Shown: positions 42,066 through 52,812, numbered from the stretch's first letter. The stretch: DNA of 64,000 nt from Tupaia tana (GCA_026018925.1 JAKSZU010000007.1:94091501-94155500), one strand, 5' to 3'. A program made the numbers and translations. Notes: generated by a model from the sequence alone, not told the origin.

Positions 42066-42605
42066 CTCAAGGTAGCACAGAAGTTAAGGATATGGTCTCT
42101 AAACTCAGAAATACCTGAGTTCAGGGACCAGCAGTTAGTGTAATGGCTATGTTGCTGGACTCCCACGTATTCGACCGCGGTTCGAGTCCCGGACCCGGCG
42201 GCTTAAACTCACGCCGGGCGCGTGTGCGTGCGTGCCCAGGATCCCGAGAGGAGAATGGAGGAGAAGGGATTGCAGCATGGCCATCCCCCCTGGGGGGTGA
42301 TTTCTCGCTTTCTATCTCTCTGTCTCTCTCTGTCTGTCTGGCGAGCGCACGCGCCCTATAGCAAAAACCTCTCCAAAAAAAGAAAAAAAGAAAAAAGAAA
42401 AAAGAAATACCTGAGTTCAAATCCTGACTTGACTTGCTAATTACATGAACTTGGGTAAGTTATTTAACCTCACCATGGCTTATTTTCCTCACCTGTATAA
42501 AATGGGGAAAATGAAAATACCCAACATACAGAATTATTATGAGAATCATGTATACTATATGTAAACATTTAGAAGAATGCCAGGCATGAGTACTCAAAAG
42601 TATCA
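42066..42605 (-). mobile_element. MIR, split by a young SINE
   Basis: Pieces 42,066-42,123 and 42,420-42,605 read continuously as reversed MIR: TTAAGGATATGGTCTCTAAA, CTTGGGTAAGTTATTTAACC, TTCCTCACCTGTATAAAATG, GAATGCCAGGCATGAGTACT. Confidence 0.87.
42124..42402 (+). mobile_element. SINE A-long, young, in a MIR
   Basis: GACCAGCAGTTAGTGTAATGG, perfect B box, 3' box GCGCCCTATAGCAAAAACCT, interrupted A tail. Perfect 17-base duplication AGAAATACCTGAGTTCA (42,107-42,123 and 42,403-42,419). Confidence 0.97.
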
Positions 42606-42615
42606 GCAACAATTG

Positions 42616-42703
42616 GGCCCCCAGGTTGTGTGGTGGTTAAGGCCCTGGACTCCCACATGGCCGACTGTGGTTCCAGTCCCAGACCTGGCAACCTGTTTTC
42701 TCA

Positions 42704-42742
<39 letters not shown>

Positions 42743-42803
42743 AAGTGCACATACCCTAAAGCAAAATTTTTAAAATAATAATAAAATTAAAATTAAATAA
42801 CTT
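42616..42803 (+). mobile_element. SINE family A, short body with long-type tail
   Basis: Head GGGCCCCCAGGTTGTGTGGT, B box GGTTCCAGTCC, (CT)n at 42,706-42,740, then GGTAAGTGCACATACCCTAA AGCAAAA and AT-rich tail. Confidence 0.88.
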
Positions 42804-43089
42804 TTAAAAAGTATGAGCAGCTGTGACTGCACATTTGACTTGAGTTGGATTTTTGGAATTTGGCTCCGGAGAGACCAGGAAGCAGTCATTCTAGAACTCA
42901 CATACAGGCAATTTCTGTTTTGAAAGAGTGAGAAAGTCTGAGACATTATGGCCAAATAGGATGTCAGCGCTCCTCATCCAGAGGCTTACCCCACATCCAC
43001 CTTCGACCATGCCAAAGAGGCGGAAGCTCCTCCCGCGGCAACTGGTCTCTAGGACACGCACCTCCCGCACCGGTCAGCCACAGCTCCAG

Positions 43090-43722
43090 TGCTCAAGGCA
43101 ACAAACCATGGCACGTGACTTCTGAGGCTTCGGCCAGGAGCGCTCGGGACGCTAGCCCTGGGTGAAGCCAGCTGCCGTCTAAGAAGTCCCGCCATGCTAT
43201 GCGGAAGCTCAGGTAGCCACAGGGAGAGGCCACGCGGCAAGAGAGATGCCCAGCCAGCCGCTAGCTGCTCTAGCCATCCCGCTGACGTGCCAGACACATG
43301 AGTGAAGAAGGCCATCTTGGACGCCAGCCCAAGGAAGGTAGAGACAGAGAGGGAGGGGAAGGGAGGAGTCGCCCCCAGGAGGAATGGCGACACGGCAATC
43401 TCTTCTCCACTTTCCTCTCAGGATTTCGGTCACACGCACATGTGCCCCGTGTGCTTTTCAAGCTGCTGAGTCTGGGACTCGAACCATGCCGTCGGCCCTG
43501 TGGGATTCAGCCACTTTAACCACCATGCCAGCAGGTGACCTTCAGGTGAGGTTTTAGATGGCTCCAGCGCTAGTGCCCTCTGGCTCTGACCCCAAGAGAG
43601 GACTTAAACCAGAACCAGCCAACCAAGCCCCATCAGTCTCAATAGCACGGGAGATAATAACACATACTCTTAAACCTTTGGGTTTTAGGGTGGTTTATTA
43701 GGCAACAGCAGATAATCAGAAA
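43090..43722 (+). mobile_element. MLT1-type LTR, split by a SINE
   Basis: GGCACGTGACTTCTGAGGCT, GGTGAAGCCAGCTGCCGTCT, GGGAGAGGCCACGCGGCAAG, AGAAGGCCATCTTGGACGCC, then after the SINE GGGAGATAATAACACATACT and TTAGGGTGGTTTATTAGGCA. Landmarks are in MLT1-like order. Confidence 0.65.
43335..43542 (-). mobile_element. SINE A-long, 3' truncated, inside the LTR
   Basis: Begins within the CT tract (GTAGAGACAGAGAGGGAGGG), body TCTCTTCTCCACTTTCCTCT, B box as GACTCGAACCAT, head ending CATGCCAGCAGGTGACC. Confidence 0.85.
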
Positions 43723-43974
43723 AAACTCCCCAAACTTACCACGAGTTCATTTGGTCAGCCTTGTTTTCATTGATCCAATCAATGCTTTAGAAACAAGTCC
43801 GGAGCCTAGCACTGGCCCCATGGGAGTGCACAGCGGAGCCACGTCTGCGAGTCTGTGGACACGGTCACACGTTTCCCATGGTGTAAACCAGCTGCAGAGA
43901 GGGCAATGCTGGTATCAAACTGACTGGGTCTGGGTTCTGGTTTCCCACGTCCAGCTGCTGCCTTTGAGTAGCTA

Positions 43975-44120
43975 GCTCAACCGCTGTGGACCTCCGCCCC
44001 TTTGCCTATAGAACATGGAGGACGAGGACTCCAGCCTCGCGCGGTGCTGTGAGGATGAGAGAGAGTAAGCCACGAACATCACTGTGTGCTGGGCACCCAG
44101 GAGGAACTCGATGCGAGGAA
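43975..44120 (-). mobile_element. MIR fragment
   Basis: GCTCAACCGCTGTGGACCTC, TTGCCTATAGAACATGGAGG, GGTGCTGTGAGGATGAGAGA and TGTGTGCTGGGCACCCAGGA. Confidence 0.65.
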
Positions 44121-44518
44121 AACACTGAGTGTAACGACAACCGGCTTCCCTTTCTGAGGGACTTAGAGAGGAGAGGAGAACGGTGTGGATGCCGGAAGTC
44201 GAGCAAGCACCTGAAGCGTTTTGCAAGAGCGACCCACATACAGGGGAAGGTACCCAGGAATGAGAAAGCATCGAGGCTGCTCCAAAGTGGGAGAAGGACT
44301 GGGGGCTGAGAAAGGTGTGCCGGGGGTGGGAGTTCTTGCACTGGCTGACGAGGGGTGGAGAAGACAGCTCTGTGATGGGCGAAAGCCCCTGAGGTGGTGG
44401 GACACCGCAGCTCGAGGCCATGCAGGAAGCCACGTGCTGGCCAGCTGAGCTGGAGATGAAATGGATGAGGAGAGAGAGGACGGAGGCAAGATGAAGGCAG
44501 GTGATCTTGATTAAAAGA
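44121..44518. other. single-copy DNA
   Basis: No gene or repeat recognised. Confidence 0.42.
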
Positions 44519-44520
44519 AA

Positions 44521-44800
44521 GGGTCAGCAGGTGGCATAGTGGTTAACGTGTTAGGCTCCCACATGGCCAACCACGGTTTGAGTCCCGGACCTGGCAGCTT
44601 GAAAATCACACTGGGCACATGTGCATGCATGCCCAAAATCTCAGGAAGAGAATAGAGGAGAAGGGATTGCAGCATGACCATCCCCCTGCCCACTCTGGGG
44701 GGTGATTTCTCACTGTCTCTCTCTGGCGAGCACATGTGCTCTATGGCAAAAACTTTAAAAAAAAAAAAAAAAAGAAAGAAAGAAAGAAAGAAAGAAAAGA
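44521..44800 (+). mobile_element. SINE A-long
   Basis: GGTCAGCAGGTGGCATAGTGG head, B box GGTTTGAGTCC, body, TGTGCTCTATGGCAAAAACT and a tail that has become (AAAG)n at 44,772-44,796. Confidence 0.91.
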
Positions 44801-44924
44801 AGGAAAGGGATGCACCCCACTTCCCACCCTAGGCCTTGGGGAGAAATGGAGGCCGAGTCCCTCCATCCCTTGGGAGTTTGTTTTCATCCTCTCTGTCTTG
44901 ACTCAGTCCTGGGATCAGACCCCA

Positions 44925-45010
44925 GCTCCACCCCTTTCTAACTGGATGACTCGGGGCAAATCTCTGCATTTCTCTGGGTCTCACCTTCCTGAATTGGAAA
45001 GTGGGGAGAA
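44925..45010 (-). mobile_element. MIR fragment
   Basis: TAACTGGATGACTCGGGGCA, CAAATCTCTGCATTTCTCTG and CCTTCCTGAATTGGAAAGTG. Confidence 0.75.
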
Positions 45011-45110
45011 CAGCCTCCCCCATTCTTCTGTAGACATGAGCGGGAAATGAAGGTGGAAGCCCAGGTGTGACCAGGGCACGGTGAGCCCTGAGATTACGGC
45101 TGTGGGCGGG

Positions 45111-45448
45111 GCCACCTTCCCCGGCTGTGGGCGTGCGCCACCTTCCCCGGCTGTCAGTGTGCGCCACCTTCCCCGGCTGTCGGCATGTGCCACCTTCCCC
45201 GGCTGTCAGTGTGCGCCACCTTCCCCGGCTGTCGGCATGTGCCACCTTCCCCGGCTGTCGGCATGTGCCACCTTCCCCGGCTGTCGGCATGTGCCACCTT
45301 CCCCGGCTGTCAGTGTGCGCCACCTTCCCCGGCTGTCGGCATGTGCCACCTTCCCCGGCTGTCGACATGTGCCACCTTCCCCGGCTGTCGGCATGTGCCA
45401 CCTTCCCCGGCTGTCGGCGTGCGCCACCTTCTCCGACTCTGCTCGGAA
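45111..45448 (+). repeat. 26-bp minisatellite, 13 copies in exact phase
   Basis: GCCACCTTCCCCGGCTGT starts at 45,111 and every 26 bases to 45,397 without one indel; a diverged thirteenth starts at 45,423. Unit ends alternate between CGGCATGT and CAGTGTGC. Because 26 is not divisible by 3, all frames cycle and long artefactual frames arise on both strands. Confidence 0.96.
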
Positions 45449-45599
45449 CGCCCTGCCTCACAGCCGAGAGCCCGCCTCTGCTGTCCTGCTCCGGAACCTT
45501 GAGCACACCCTCCCTGATCTCCTGGCCGTTGCTTCGGGGGGCTGCCTAGACTGGAAGGGGGGCACTTCTTACCCGGCTGCCAGAGGGGCCTTGAGTGTT

Positions 45600-46085
45600 G
45601 AAATCCTTCCATTCCACAAGGCCAGAAACTTGATTATGTTATTAATTAAAGCAAGATGCCGGGCCTGGGAGATTTATTTTCTTTTCCATATCTCTGGCTG
45701 TAAATGCCACTCAGGGAGCTCAAAGGCCCATGTCAGCCTGGATCAGCTCCTGAACAGACGTTCTGTTCGCGGCTCCGTCTCCTCGGCCCCTCCTTCTCAG
45801 CGCCAGGAAGGAAGTGTGTGTTGTGACACACGCCCCTCACCCCAATTTCCTCTGCTCCATCTGCACGAGGCAGAAAGGGGGGAAATACCTGGGCAATGTG
45901 GGATGGGGACGGAATTTTCCAAGAAATTTGTTTGAAGTTTCTGCTTCATCATTATAGGACTTGCGCGTGTCTATTTTTAGCTGCAGCAGAGAGCTAGGCA
46001 CTCTCTCCCCCCTGCCCCACTTTTGTTTATACAAAGCACATGGTGAAATCATTATTTCGAAACCTCCAAAGCCATAATTGCTCAG
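45600..46085. promoter_or_regulatory. candidate conserved noncoding element
   Basis: TTGATTATGTTATTAATTAA, GAGATTTATTTTCTTTTCCA, GCTTCATCATTATAGGACTT, GTGAAATCATTATTTCGAAA and CAAAGCCATAATTGCTCAGG lie in repeat-free DNA. Many TAAT/ATTA cores; possible enhancer. Inference only. Confidence 0.35.
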
Positions 46086-46234
46086 GTAGGTGAAGAATGC
46101 AGCCTTTATGGCTGTCGCTGGTGGAGGGGCCGGCGTGTCGGTGGGAACTATGGTTTACTCATATCTGCGTCCCCCTGCTCCCCGTCCACACGAACCCCTG
46201 GGGAGCCCTGAAGAATCGAGTCCCTCAGCATCAC

Positions 46235-46350
46235 ATCTGAGAAGAGGAAGCAGACCAAGAGTACAGATGAGACTTACTGGAAGGCCCACAGGCTGTCAAC
46301 CTGGGATTTGAACCCACGGTCTCATGTGGCACTATTCACTCTGCTCTACT
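46235..46350 (+). mobile_element. MIR fragment
   Basis: GAGTACAGATGAGACTTACT, CAACCTGGGATTTGAACCCA and TGTGGCACTATTCACTCTGC. Confidence 0.7.
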
Positions 46351-46364
46351 ATGAAAACCAGTTG

Positions 46365-46515
46365 AAAGCGGGACTAACTGAGTTCAAATCCCAGATTGCC
46401 AGCTAATCAGCTGTGAGACCTCAGTTTCCTTATCTGTAAAAATGACACAACAAATATACCCACCCAGTAAGGTTGGGTAAGGATTTAATGACTGCCTGGA
46501 AGAAAGTAAAGCCCA
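46365..46515 (-). mobile_element. MIR
   Basis: GAGTTCAAATCCCAGATTGC, GAGACCTCAGTTTCCTTATC and TGTAAAAATGACACAACAAA are reversed MIR; adjacent to an oppositely oriented MIR. Confidence 0.78.
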
Positions 46516-46821
46516 TTTGTGCTTCTGGTTTCCTGGACAGCAGACCCAAGCCATTAGCCACACCTAGGCGTTTGGAGTTCCCAAACTTGGGGGCACTTTT
46601 CTCTCTCTGCAGTGTAGACCTTGGAGTGTGTTTCTCATAGCTCTGCCCTTCCAGGGGGACTTGCCTTCTTCATTGACTCTTAGGGCTTCCCCAAGCAGGG
46701 TGGCAAGAGTCCATGTTTGGCCAGAACCATATACAATTGGACTTCAAAAGCTTCGTGGGAAAATGGAATTAAAATAAGAGTTTATCTTGGTGAAAAAAAG
46801 GTTTGAAATTCAATCATAGTG

Positions 46822-47076
46822 GTTTTTTGGGTTTCTTTTTTTGGAGAGGTTTTTGCCATAGGGCATGTGCGCTCGCCAGACAGAGAGAGACAGAGAGACA
46901 GAAAGCGAGAAATCACCCCCCACACTGCAATTCCTTCTCCTCCATTCTCCTCTCGGGATCTTGGGCATGCACACACAAGCGCCCGGCATGAGTTTTAAGC
47001 CACCGGGTCCGGGACGCGAACCGCGGTCGACTATGTGGGAGTCCAGCAACATAGCCATTACACTAACTGCTGGTCC
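46822..47076 (-). mobile_element. SINE A-long, young, first of a tandem pair
   Basis: TTTTGCCATAGGGCATGTGC, shortened body (lacks part of GGGGGATGGCC), GCGAACCGCGGTCGACTATG, CTAACTGCTGGTCCC. Preceded by AGTGGTTTTTTG. Confidence 0.94.
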
Positions 47077-47087
47077 CAGTGGTTTTT

Positions 47088-47358
47088 TGTTTGTTTGTTT
47101 GTTTTTTGGAGAGGTTTTCGCTATAGGGCGCGTGCGCTCGCCAGACAGACAGAGACAGAGAGACAGAAAGCAAGAAATCACCCCCCAGGGGAGATGGCCA
47201 CGCCGCTATCCCTTCTCCTCCATTCTCCTCTCGGGATCTTGGGCACGCACGTACATGCACCCGGACTGAGTTTTAAGCCACCAGGTCCGGGACGCGAACC
47301 ACGGTCGACTATGTACGTGCGAGTCCAGCGGCATAGCCATTACGCTAACTGCTGGTCC
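47088..47358 (-). mobile_element. SINE A-long, young, second of a tandem pair
   Basis: (GTTT)n tail, TTTTCGCTATAGGGCGCGTG, complete body, CTAACTGCTGGTCCC end. AGTGGTTTTTTG lies before it and AGTG(TTTTC) after it, so the second insertion reused the same target. Confidence 0.95.
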
Positions 47359-47476
47359 CAGTGTTTTCATAATATACATTTTGGATTAAGTTTTTAAAGA
47401 CCACACATATTGCTTCACCTACCTTTGAGCCAGACCAAGTCCTTTCCTTTTGTTGGTCTTAAAGAATGCCCTGAGG

Positions 47477-47739
47477 GGACCAGCAGTTAGCATAATGGCT
47501 ATGTCGCTGGACTCCCACGTAGTCGACTGTGGTTTGCGTCCAGGACCTGGTGGCTTAAACTCACGCCGGACGCGTGTGCGTGCGTGCCCAAGATCCCGAG
47601 AGGAGAATGGAGGAGAAGGGATTTTGGCGTGGCCATCCCCCCTGGGGGGTGATTTCTCGCTTTCTATCTCTCTGTCTCTCTCTCTCTGTCTGGTGAGCGC
47701 ACACGCCCTATAGCAAAAACCTCTCCAAAAAAAAAAAAA
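47477..47739 (+). mobile_element. SINE A-long, young
   Basis: GGACCAGCAGTTAGCATAATGG, B box GGTTTGCGTCC changed, 3' box ACGCCCTATAGCAAAAACCT, A tail. Perfect 14-base duplication AGAATGCCCTGAGG (47,463-47,476 and 47,740-47,753). Confidence 0.97.
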
Positions 47740-48302
47740 AGAATGCCCTGAGGCCTGCTTAAGCTGAAGAGGAAGTGTCCGTTTGAAAAAAGTGGTTATG
47801 GGTTTTTGCCCTGTTGTCTGTACTTGTGCCTCCTGGACCTGTTTGGGCCCAACCCAAAAAAACCATTTCTGCCATCTAATGTGAAGCACTGCACCAGCAT
47901 ATTGACTTGAACCCTCTGCAATCCGTAGTTCTCAGTGGATGCCCATAGTCACTCATGGCCCCTGGTTAAGCTATCAGTCTCTGCCAGAGTTTAGCGGCAT
48001 GCTGCTTCTCAAGTGGGGAGCACAGAGAGAAGGGCCTTCACACGGAGCCCTGGCGTCTGCGCTCTGACCGCCCTTAGGACTCACCCAGCACTCTCTGTGG
48101 TGTCCTAACATACCACAGACACCTCCAGCACCAGCCACCAGACCGGATCCCACGTTCTAAGGAGCAGAGCAACTTGTACCTAACACTGTATTGTGACTTT
48201 CACGGGCAACAGGCATTCTTGCCTTTATGAACCTCTTCTTTCATAAAAATAAATAAATAAATATATTCTATGACCACAATGGTATAAAGATTAAGATAAT
48301 AC

Positions 48303-48537
48303 GGGCCAGCTCCATGGCCTGATGGTTAAGTCAGCTGGATCCCACATGGCCAGCCACGTGAGAAGCATGTTGAACATAGCTTCTGTGCCCCAGATCCTGA
48401 AAGGTGGAAGAGGTGGAGGAGAAGGGATTGAGGCATGGCCATTCCCCATGGAGGGGACTTTCTCCTCCCTGTCTCTCTATTTCTTTCTGGCAAGCCCAAG
48501 CACCCTCTCCAAAAAAGTAAAATAAAATAAATATGAT
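48303..48537 (+). mobile_element. SINE A-long, old, internal deletion
   Basis: GGCCAGCTCCATGGCCTGAT head; GGCCAGCCACGTGAGAAGCA joins the anticodon region to the body, deleting the B box. CT tract, CACCCTCTCC and AAATAAAATAAAT tail. Confidence 0.8.
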
Positions 48538-49960
48538 GTGAGGTCGGTTCATTATTATTATATTCATTTTTTTCTTTTGATTCCAAATATGTTAAAATCT
48601 TTCTGTGGGCCCCTCAAAGTATCATAGGCCCTCAGCACTGTGCCTGGCGGATAGGCAGGTCCCACTTACAACTCACACTAGACCATTCTTGTTCTCTACC
48701 CGCTCGAAACCGGCAGCCTTCTAAGCCATCTAATAAATGAATCAGGGCAGTGTTAGCGAGTGTGCTAACTGCTGCCCTCACACGCCGAAAGGGCCCACCA
48801 TGCATCATGTCTATTCCTCAGTCGTCAGCTGCGTAAGCGATAGCAACCTGGCCTTCACTTTAGAGATGTACCAGCATTTCCTGGACCACTGCCTCCCTCC
48901 AAACTTGACCAATGTGGCAGATCTGTGGATCTGAGGACTCACTCCTCACTCTATGATGTACACGTGACTTTCTAGAACTTCTAGAGAACTTCTAATTCTG
49001 CTCAGCAGCAACATTAGCATGATATCATCAAGAGAGTAAACCAATGAGATGACCCACAGACCACCAAGACCATCAAGATCCCTCTGGGCTGTACCGTTTC
49101 AGAAAGCAGGTGAGTTAATATAGCCCTGGTGCAACATGGTAAATGTGCACTGCTGTCCCTGCGATGTCAAAGTCATTGCCTTTTGATCTTCCCGACTAAA
49201 GTGAAGCAAGAAAAACCACTGACGAGATTAACAGTCACATACTAAGTTTCAGAGGATGTGCGGATCTGCTCCAGGAAATATATCCTACAATGCACAGCAG
49301 CTGAGTTTGAGACTCACACTTTGTAAGATTACGGTATGCCCTAGTCTGTCCGAGCCGGATAGTAAATTGAATGTTAGTGAATACCATCCACACACCCTTT
49401 AAGGTTTTGTTGGTGGCACTGCAATTCCTCCTGAAATACACTCTCACTTCTGATTTACTCTCTTGGCCAGGAGTGGTAGTAGGACAGAGCTTCGGGGCTT
49501 CCATTTGGAACCTCTTACCATAAAGGTTCTTATTCCACAGAATCAATCTGAGGGTTCTTCCCACTGCCACAGGCAGCTTTTCCAGCTATACATCCACAGC
49601 CCTGGCACGTAACTTCAGAGCAGGTCTGCAGATGCACTTAACCGCTGTAAGATGTTCTTGTTCTCTAACTCCATTGACCTGACTCCCATAAACCCCTGCT
49701 CTAACTGGAGGACTGATAATGGCATTTCAGGGCTCTTGTGTCAGTTTAGACCCTTTATTGATAGAACTCAAAAAGTCTAGGTCCTCCCCGGGTAAGTACA
49801 GAGTCATCCTGGCAAAGGGCCACAGGTTACCCTGGAGAAGAATTAGGGGCCTAGCCCAGGTCTGTGACGTCTTCTGTCATTAACTCCAACCCATAGAGAC
49901 AGCCATTACCAAGCTTCTCGTTGAGGTTGGCATGCCCGTCCCCTGAGCAGCTCCTAGTGC

Positions 49961-50274
49961 CTTAGTTAGGTGGTGTCCTCTGGGCTCTCAGAAAACAGCC
50001 TGCTGGTGGGTTCCGGTCGTCATCCTGAACCCACAATGGAATTCTGCTCCCCTTCTCTTCTGAGCCCTTGGTTAGTACCACACCCAGGACGTTCTGGCAT
50101 ACGTGTCCCACTTACTCTAGTCCGCCTTGCGGGCGAGCTTCAAGGAGCCTCCTCATTCCACTGTCTCCTCCTTGTCCACTAAGAAGGCTGGAAGAGTCTG
50201 GCTTTCCACCCACCCAGCTCCCCGATAGGACTCTCGAGCAGTGAAGAAGTGAATTACTTTATGAACTCCTTCTC
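49961..50274. other. single-copy DNA or further ERV relic
   Basis: About 310 bases right of the ERV-L text without clear landmarks; may be more of the same element. Confidence 0.4.
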
Positions 50275-50289
50275 AAAGATGGGCATCTC

Positions 50290-50564
50290 ACGGGAACCAG
50301 CAGTTAGCACGATGGCTATGTTGCTGGACTCCCACGTAGTTGACCGCGGTTCGCGTCCCGGACCCGGTGGCTTAAAACTCACGCCGGGTGCGTGTGCATG
50401 CGTGCCCAAGATCCCAAGAGGAGAATGGAGGAGAAAGGGATTGCGGTGTGACCATACCCCCTGGGGGGTGATTTCTTGCTTTCTGTCTCTCTGTCTCTCT
50501 CTGTCTGTCTGGTGAGCGCACGCTCCCTATAGCGAAAATCTCTCCAGAAAGAAAAAAAAAAAAA
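50290..50564 (+). mobile_element. SINE A-long, young
   Basis: GGAACCAGCAGTTAGCACGATGG, B box GGTTCGCGTCC, 3' box GCTCCCTATAGCGAAAATCT, A tail. 15-base duplication AAAGATGGGCATCTC (50,275-50,289 and 50,565-50,579). Confidence 0.96.
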
Positions 50565-50579
50565 AAAGATGGGCATCTC

Positions 50580-51447
50580 TCATCTCCCACCTCCTCCACA
50601 TGGAGCAGAGAGGAGACAGCCATAGTTCACACCTCTTAGGGAATCCCCGACTCTGAGCGCTCCCGTCGCGCTTCCTGGAATCGCTCAGAGCCTCATCGAC
50701 TACACGACTCTGCCCCACTCCCACCCCAGCCACAGGTTTACTTAGGAAGACACACCGAGCCCACGATGGGCCAATCCGATTCTCAGTCCTGAGGATATGA
50801 AACTCAGAGGGAACCTAGAAGCTAGCAGCCCCTGGGGCTCGGCTACTGGGCTGTGCATTCCCAAAGGGTAGGTGCTTCACCTAGTTCTCTCCCTGGACCC
50901 CATGCCTACAACAGTGCCTGGCACATGGGGCTCCATACACATCTTGGAATGAACATTCTTGCTAGAGCCTGAGAGCAGGTTAAGGACTGGGCTCTGGCGC
51001 GAGATGAGCTTACGCATCTGACAGCTAAGACACAGACATAGTGCCTGCTGGGCCCTTTCGGACTTTGAAGGCAGCAGTTAGACCGTTCACTAACCCCGCT
51101 CTGACTCGCCCCTCCCCTGCCCTTCCCAAGTTGACTCTTCTTTTGAATCTATTTGTTATCCAGTAGCCATTAAATTACCAAATTTTTTCCTTTAATAAAA
51201 GTTCGGTTGTATTGTTTGCAGCTGGGAAAATGTCAGCAAACACAGCAACGGTCGGTCCCTGCCAGTGGGGACTGGGCAGCGACGCTTCCCTCACGTGACT
51301 CAGACCTCAGCAGCACTCAGCCACCGGCCTCCCTGTCTGAGAAATGTTTTCCTAGTGTCAACTGTGACGGAGACCTCCTTGGACTCCCTCCAGACTCCCT
51401 GGCTCCTTCTCCCCCTCTGCCAGGACTTCAGAGCCCCCACCCCGGTG
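50580..51447. other. single-copy DNA with an L2-like trace
   Basis: No gene. CTACAACAGTGCCTGGCACA at about 50,905 to TTGGAATGAAC at 50,955 resembles an L2/MIR3 3' end; the rest is unassigned. Confidence 0.42.
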
Positions 51448-51842
51448 CTGTGGATTGAATCATGTCCCCCAAAAGATGCTGAAGCCCTAATCCCTGTACC
51501 TGAACGCAAACGCATTTGGAAGTAAGGCCTTTGCAGACGATCGAGATCAGATGAAATCGTTAGGGTGGGCCCTAACCCAAGATGACCGCTTATCCTGATT
51601 GGAAGGGGAACTCGGACATGGACAAACACGACACGTGGAGACCAGGCAGAGACCAGGGATGCAGCGGCAAGCCGGGCGAGGCCGAAGATTGCCGGCAAAC
51701 CACCAGACGCTGGGCCGGCGGCCTGGGCCCCATGTTCCCTTGCAGCCCTCAGGAGCAGCGACACGGCCGGCACTTCGATCTTGGTCTCCCCGAGCCTCCA
51801 GAACTCTGAAACATCCCTGGTGTTGAAGCTGGGTCACGGCAC
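51448..51842 (+). mobile_element. MLT1-type (ERVL-MaLR) LTR
   Basis: GTGCTGTGGATTGAATCATG and TCCCCCAAAAGATGCTGAAG at the start, GTTAGGGTGGGCCCTAACCC, AAGATTGCCGGCAAACCACC, CGATCTTGGTCTCCCCGAGC and CTCCAGAACTCTGAAAC near the end: classic MLT1 order. Confidence 0.82.
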
Positions 51843-51865
51843 TTCCTCTTTCTTTCTGTTTTTAC

Positions 51866-52108
51866 TTTTAGGTTCTTACCATAGGGCACGTGTGCTCACC
51901 AGAGAGAGATGGTGAGAGAGAAAGTAAGAAATTACCCCCCAGGGGGTTGGCCACACCACAGTCCCTTCTCCTCCATTCTCCTCTAAGGATTTGGGGCACA
52001 CATGTACACAAGCCCAGCATGATTTTCAAGCCACCAGGTCTGGGACTAGAATCGCGGTCAGCCATGTGGGAGTCCAGCACCTTAACGACCATGCCACCTA
52101 CTGACCCT
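51866..52108 (-). mobile_element. SINE A-long
   Basis: TTCTTACCATAGGGCACGTG, body CCCTTCTCCTCCATTCTCCT, reversed B box GACTAGAATCGC and head CACCTACTGACCC. Lies at the LTR 3' end. Confidence 0.9.
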
Positions 52109-52151
52109 GAGAACTCTTGCCGTAGATATTCACCATATTAGATATTAAACT

Positions 52152-52405
52152 AAGGCAGATGGCATAGTAGTTATGTCGCTGGACTCCCACATGGCCAATT
52201 GTGGTTCGAGTCCCAGACCCAGTGGCTTAAAATTCACACCAGGCGCATGTGCGTGTGTGCCCAAGATCCCAGGAGGAGAACGGAGGAGAAGGGATTGTGG
52301 CGTGGCCAACCCCTCTGGGGGAGGGTGATTTCTCACTTTCTGTTTCTCTGTCCCTCTGTCTCTCCAGTGAGCACACACACCCTACAGCAAAAATCTCTCC
52401 AATTT
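52152..52405 (+). mobile_element. SINE A-long
   Basis: Head starts AAGGCAGATGGCATAGTAGT, B box GGTTCGAGTCC intact, CAGGAGGAGAACGGAGG, 3' box ACACCCTACAGCAAAAATCT, T/A-rich end. Confidence 0.9.
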
Positions 52406-52812
52406 TTTTTAAAAAAAATAAAAATAACACGAGTAGCTTTTTTGGAAAAAAAAAAAAAAAACTATATTTTTCAAAATTTAAAAAAAATGGTGACAAGGGT
52501 ATATTGCTTTGTTTTCTAAATTTCGTCAATGTCTGACTTGATAGAAGGCAGCTGGATTTCCATATCTGCTTCTGCACACGATATGTTCCAATGTGTCATT
52601 TTTACCTGACACATATGAAGAAAATCTGGCTTCACACGGTATGTAGCTGAGAAGGGGCGAGGGTTAGTAGCCTTTGCAGATAATCATGCATATTCTTCTT
52701 TGGCACTACCCCCAAACTCAACAACAGCAGGTTCTCAAGGGTCAGTTACAATAGAACCTGGAACTGCACCCATGAACTTTTCATACTAGGTTATATTTAA
52801 ATCCACTGGTCT
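52406..52812. other. AT-rich single-copy DNA
   Basis: Homopolymer A runs at 52,445-52,460 and otherwise unassigned sequence. Confidence 0.42.

Larger units (their letters stand above)
46741..47405. mobile_element. mariner-derived MITE, split by two tandem SINEs
   Basis: Left GGACTTCAAAAGCTTCGTGG with AATGGAATTAAAATAAGAGT and CTTGGTGAAAAAAAGG (46,741-46,821); right TAAGTTTTTAAAGACC (to 47,405). Interior of about 130 bases once the SINEs are removed. Confidence 0.68.
47405..49960 (-). mobile_element. ERV-L pol relic, interrupted by SINEs
   Basis: An old, inactive endogenous retrovirus remnant read on the minus strand. Reverse-transcriptase landmarks lie at about 49,190-49,010, including an LDDIM catalytic-box remnant near 49,020. 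Downstream pol-like text lies around 47,900-47,770 (HIRWQKWFF). Order along the minus strand fits pol. Multiple stops and frameshifts make it non-coding throughout. SINEs occupy 47,477-47,739 and 48,303-48,536. Family assignment from remembered ERV-L features, moderate certainty; boundaries are approximate and no LTR was identified. Confidence 0.55.

Noticed and set aside
45111..45448. CRISPR-like regular 26-bp repeat
   Set aside because: Repeats are contiguous with no spacers, no cas genes, and the genome is mammalian.
44829..45935. Long open frames on both strands (up to 284 codons) over 45.1-45.4 kb
   Set aside because: They are generated by the 26-bp minisatellite, whose unit is stop-free in all phases on both strands; the peptides are pure repeat (HLPRLS, ADSRGRW types).
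51547..51837. Open frames around 51.5-51.8 kb on both strands
   Set aside because: They lie wholly inside an MLT1-type LTR, which is non-coding.
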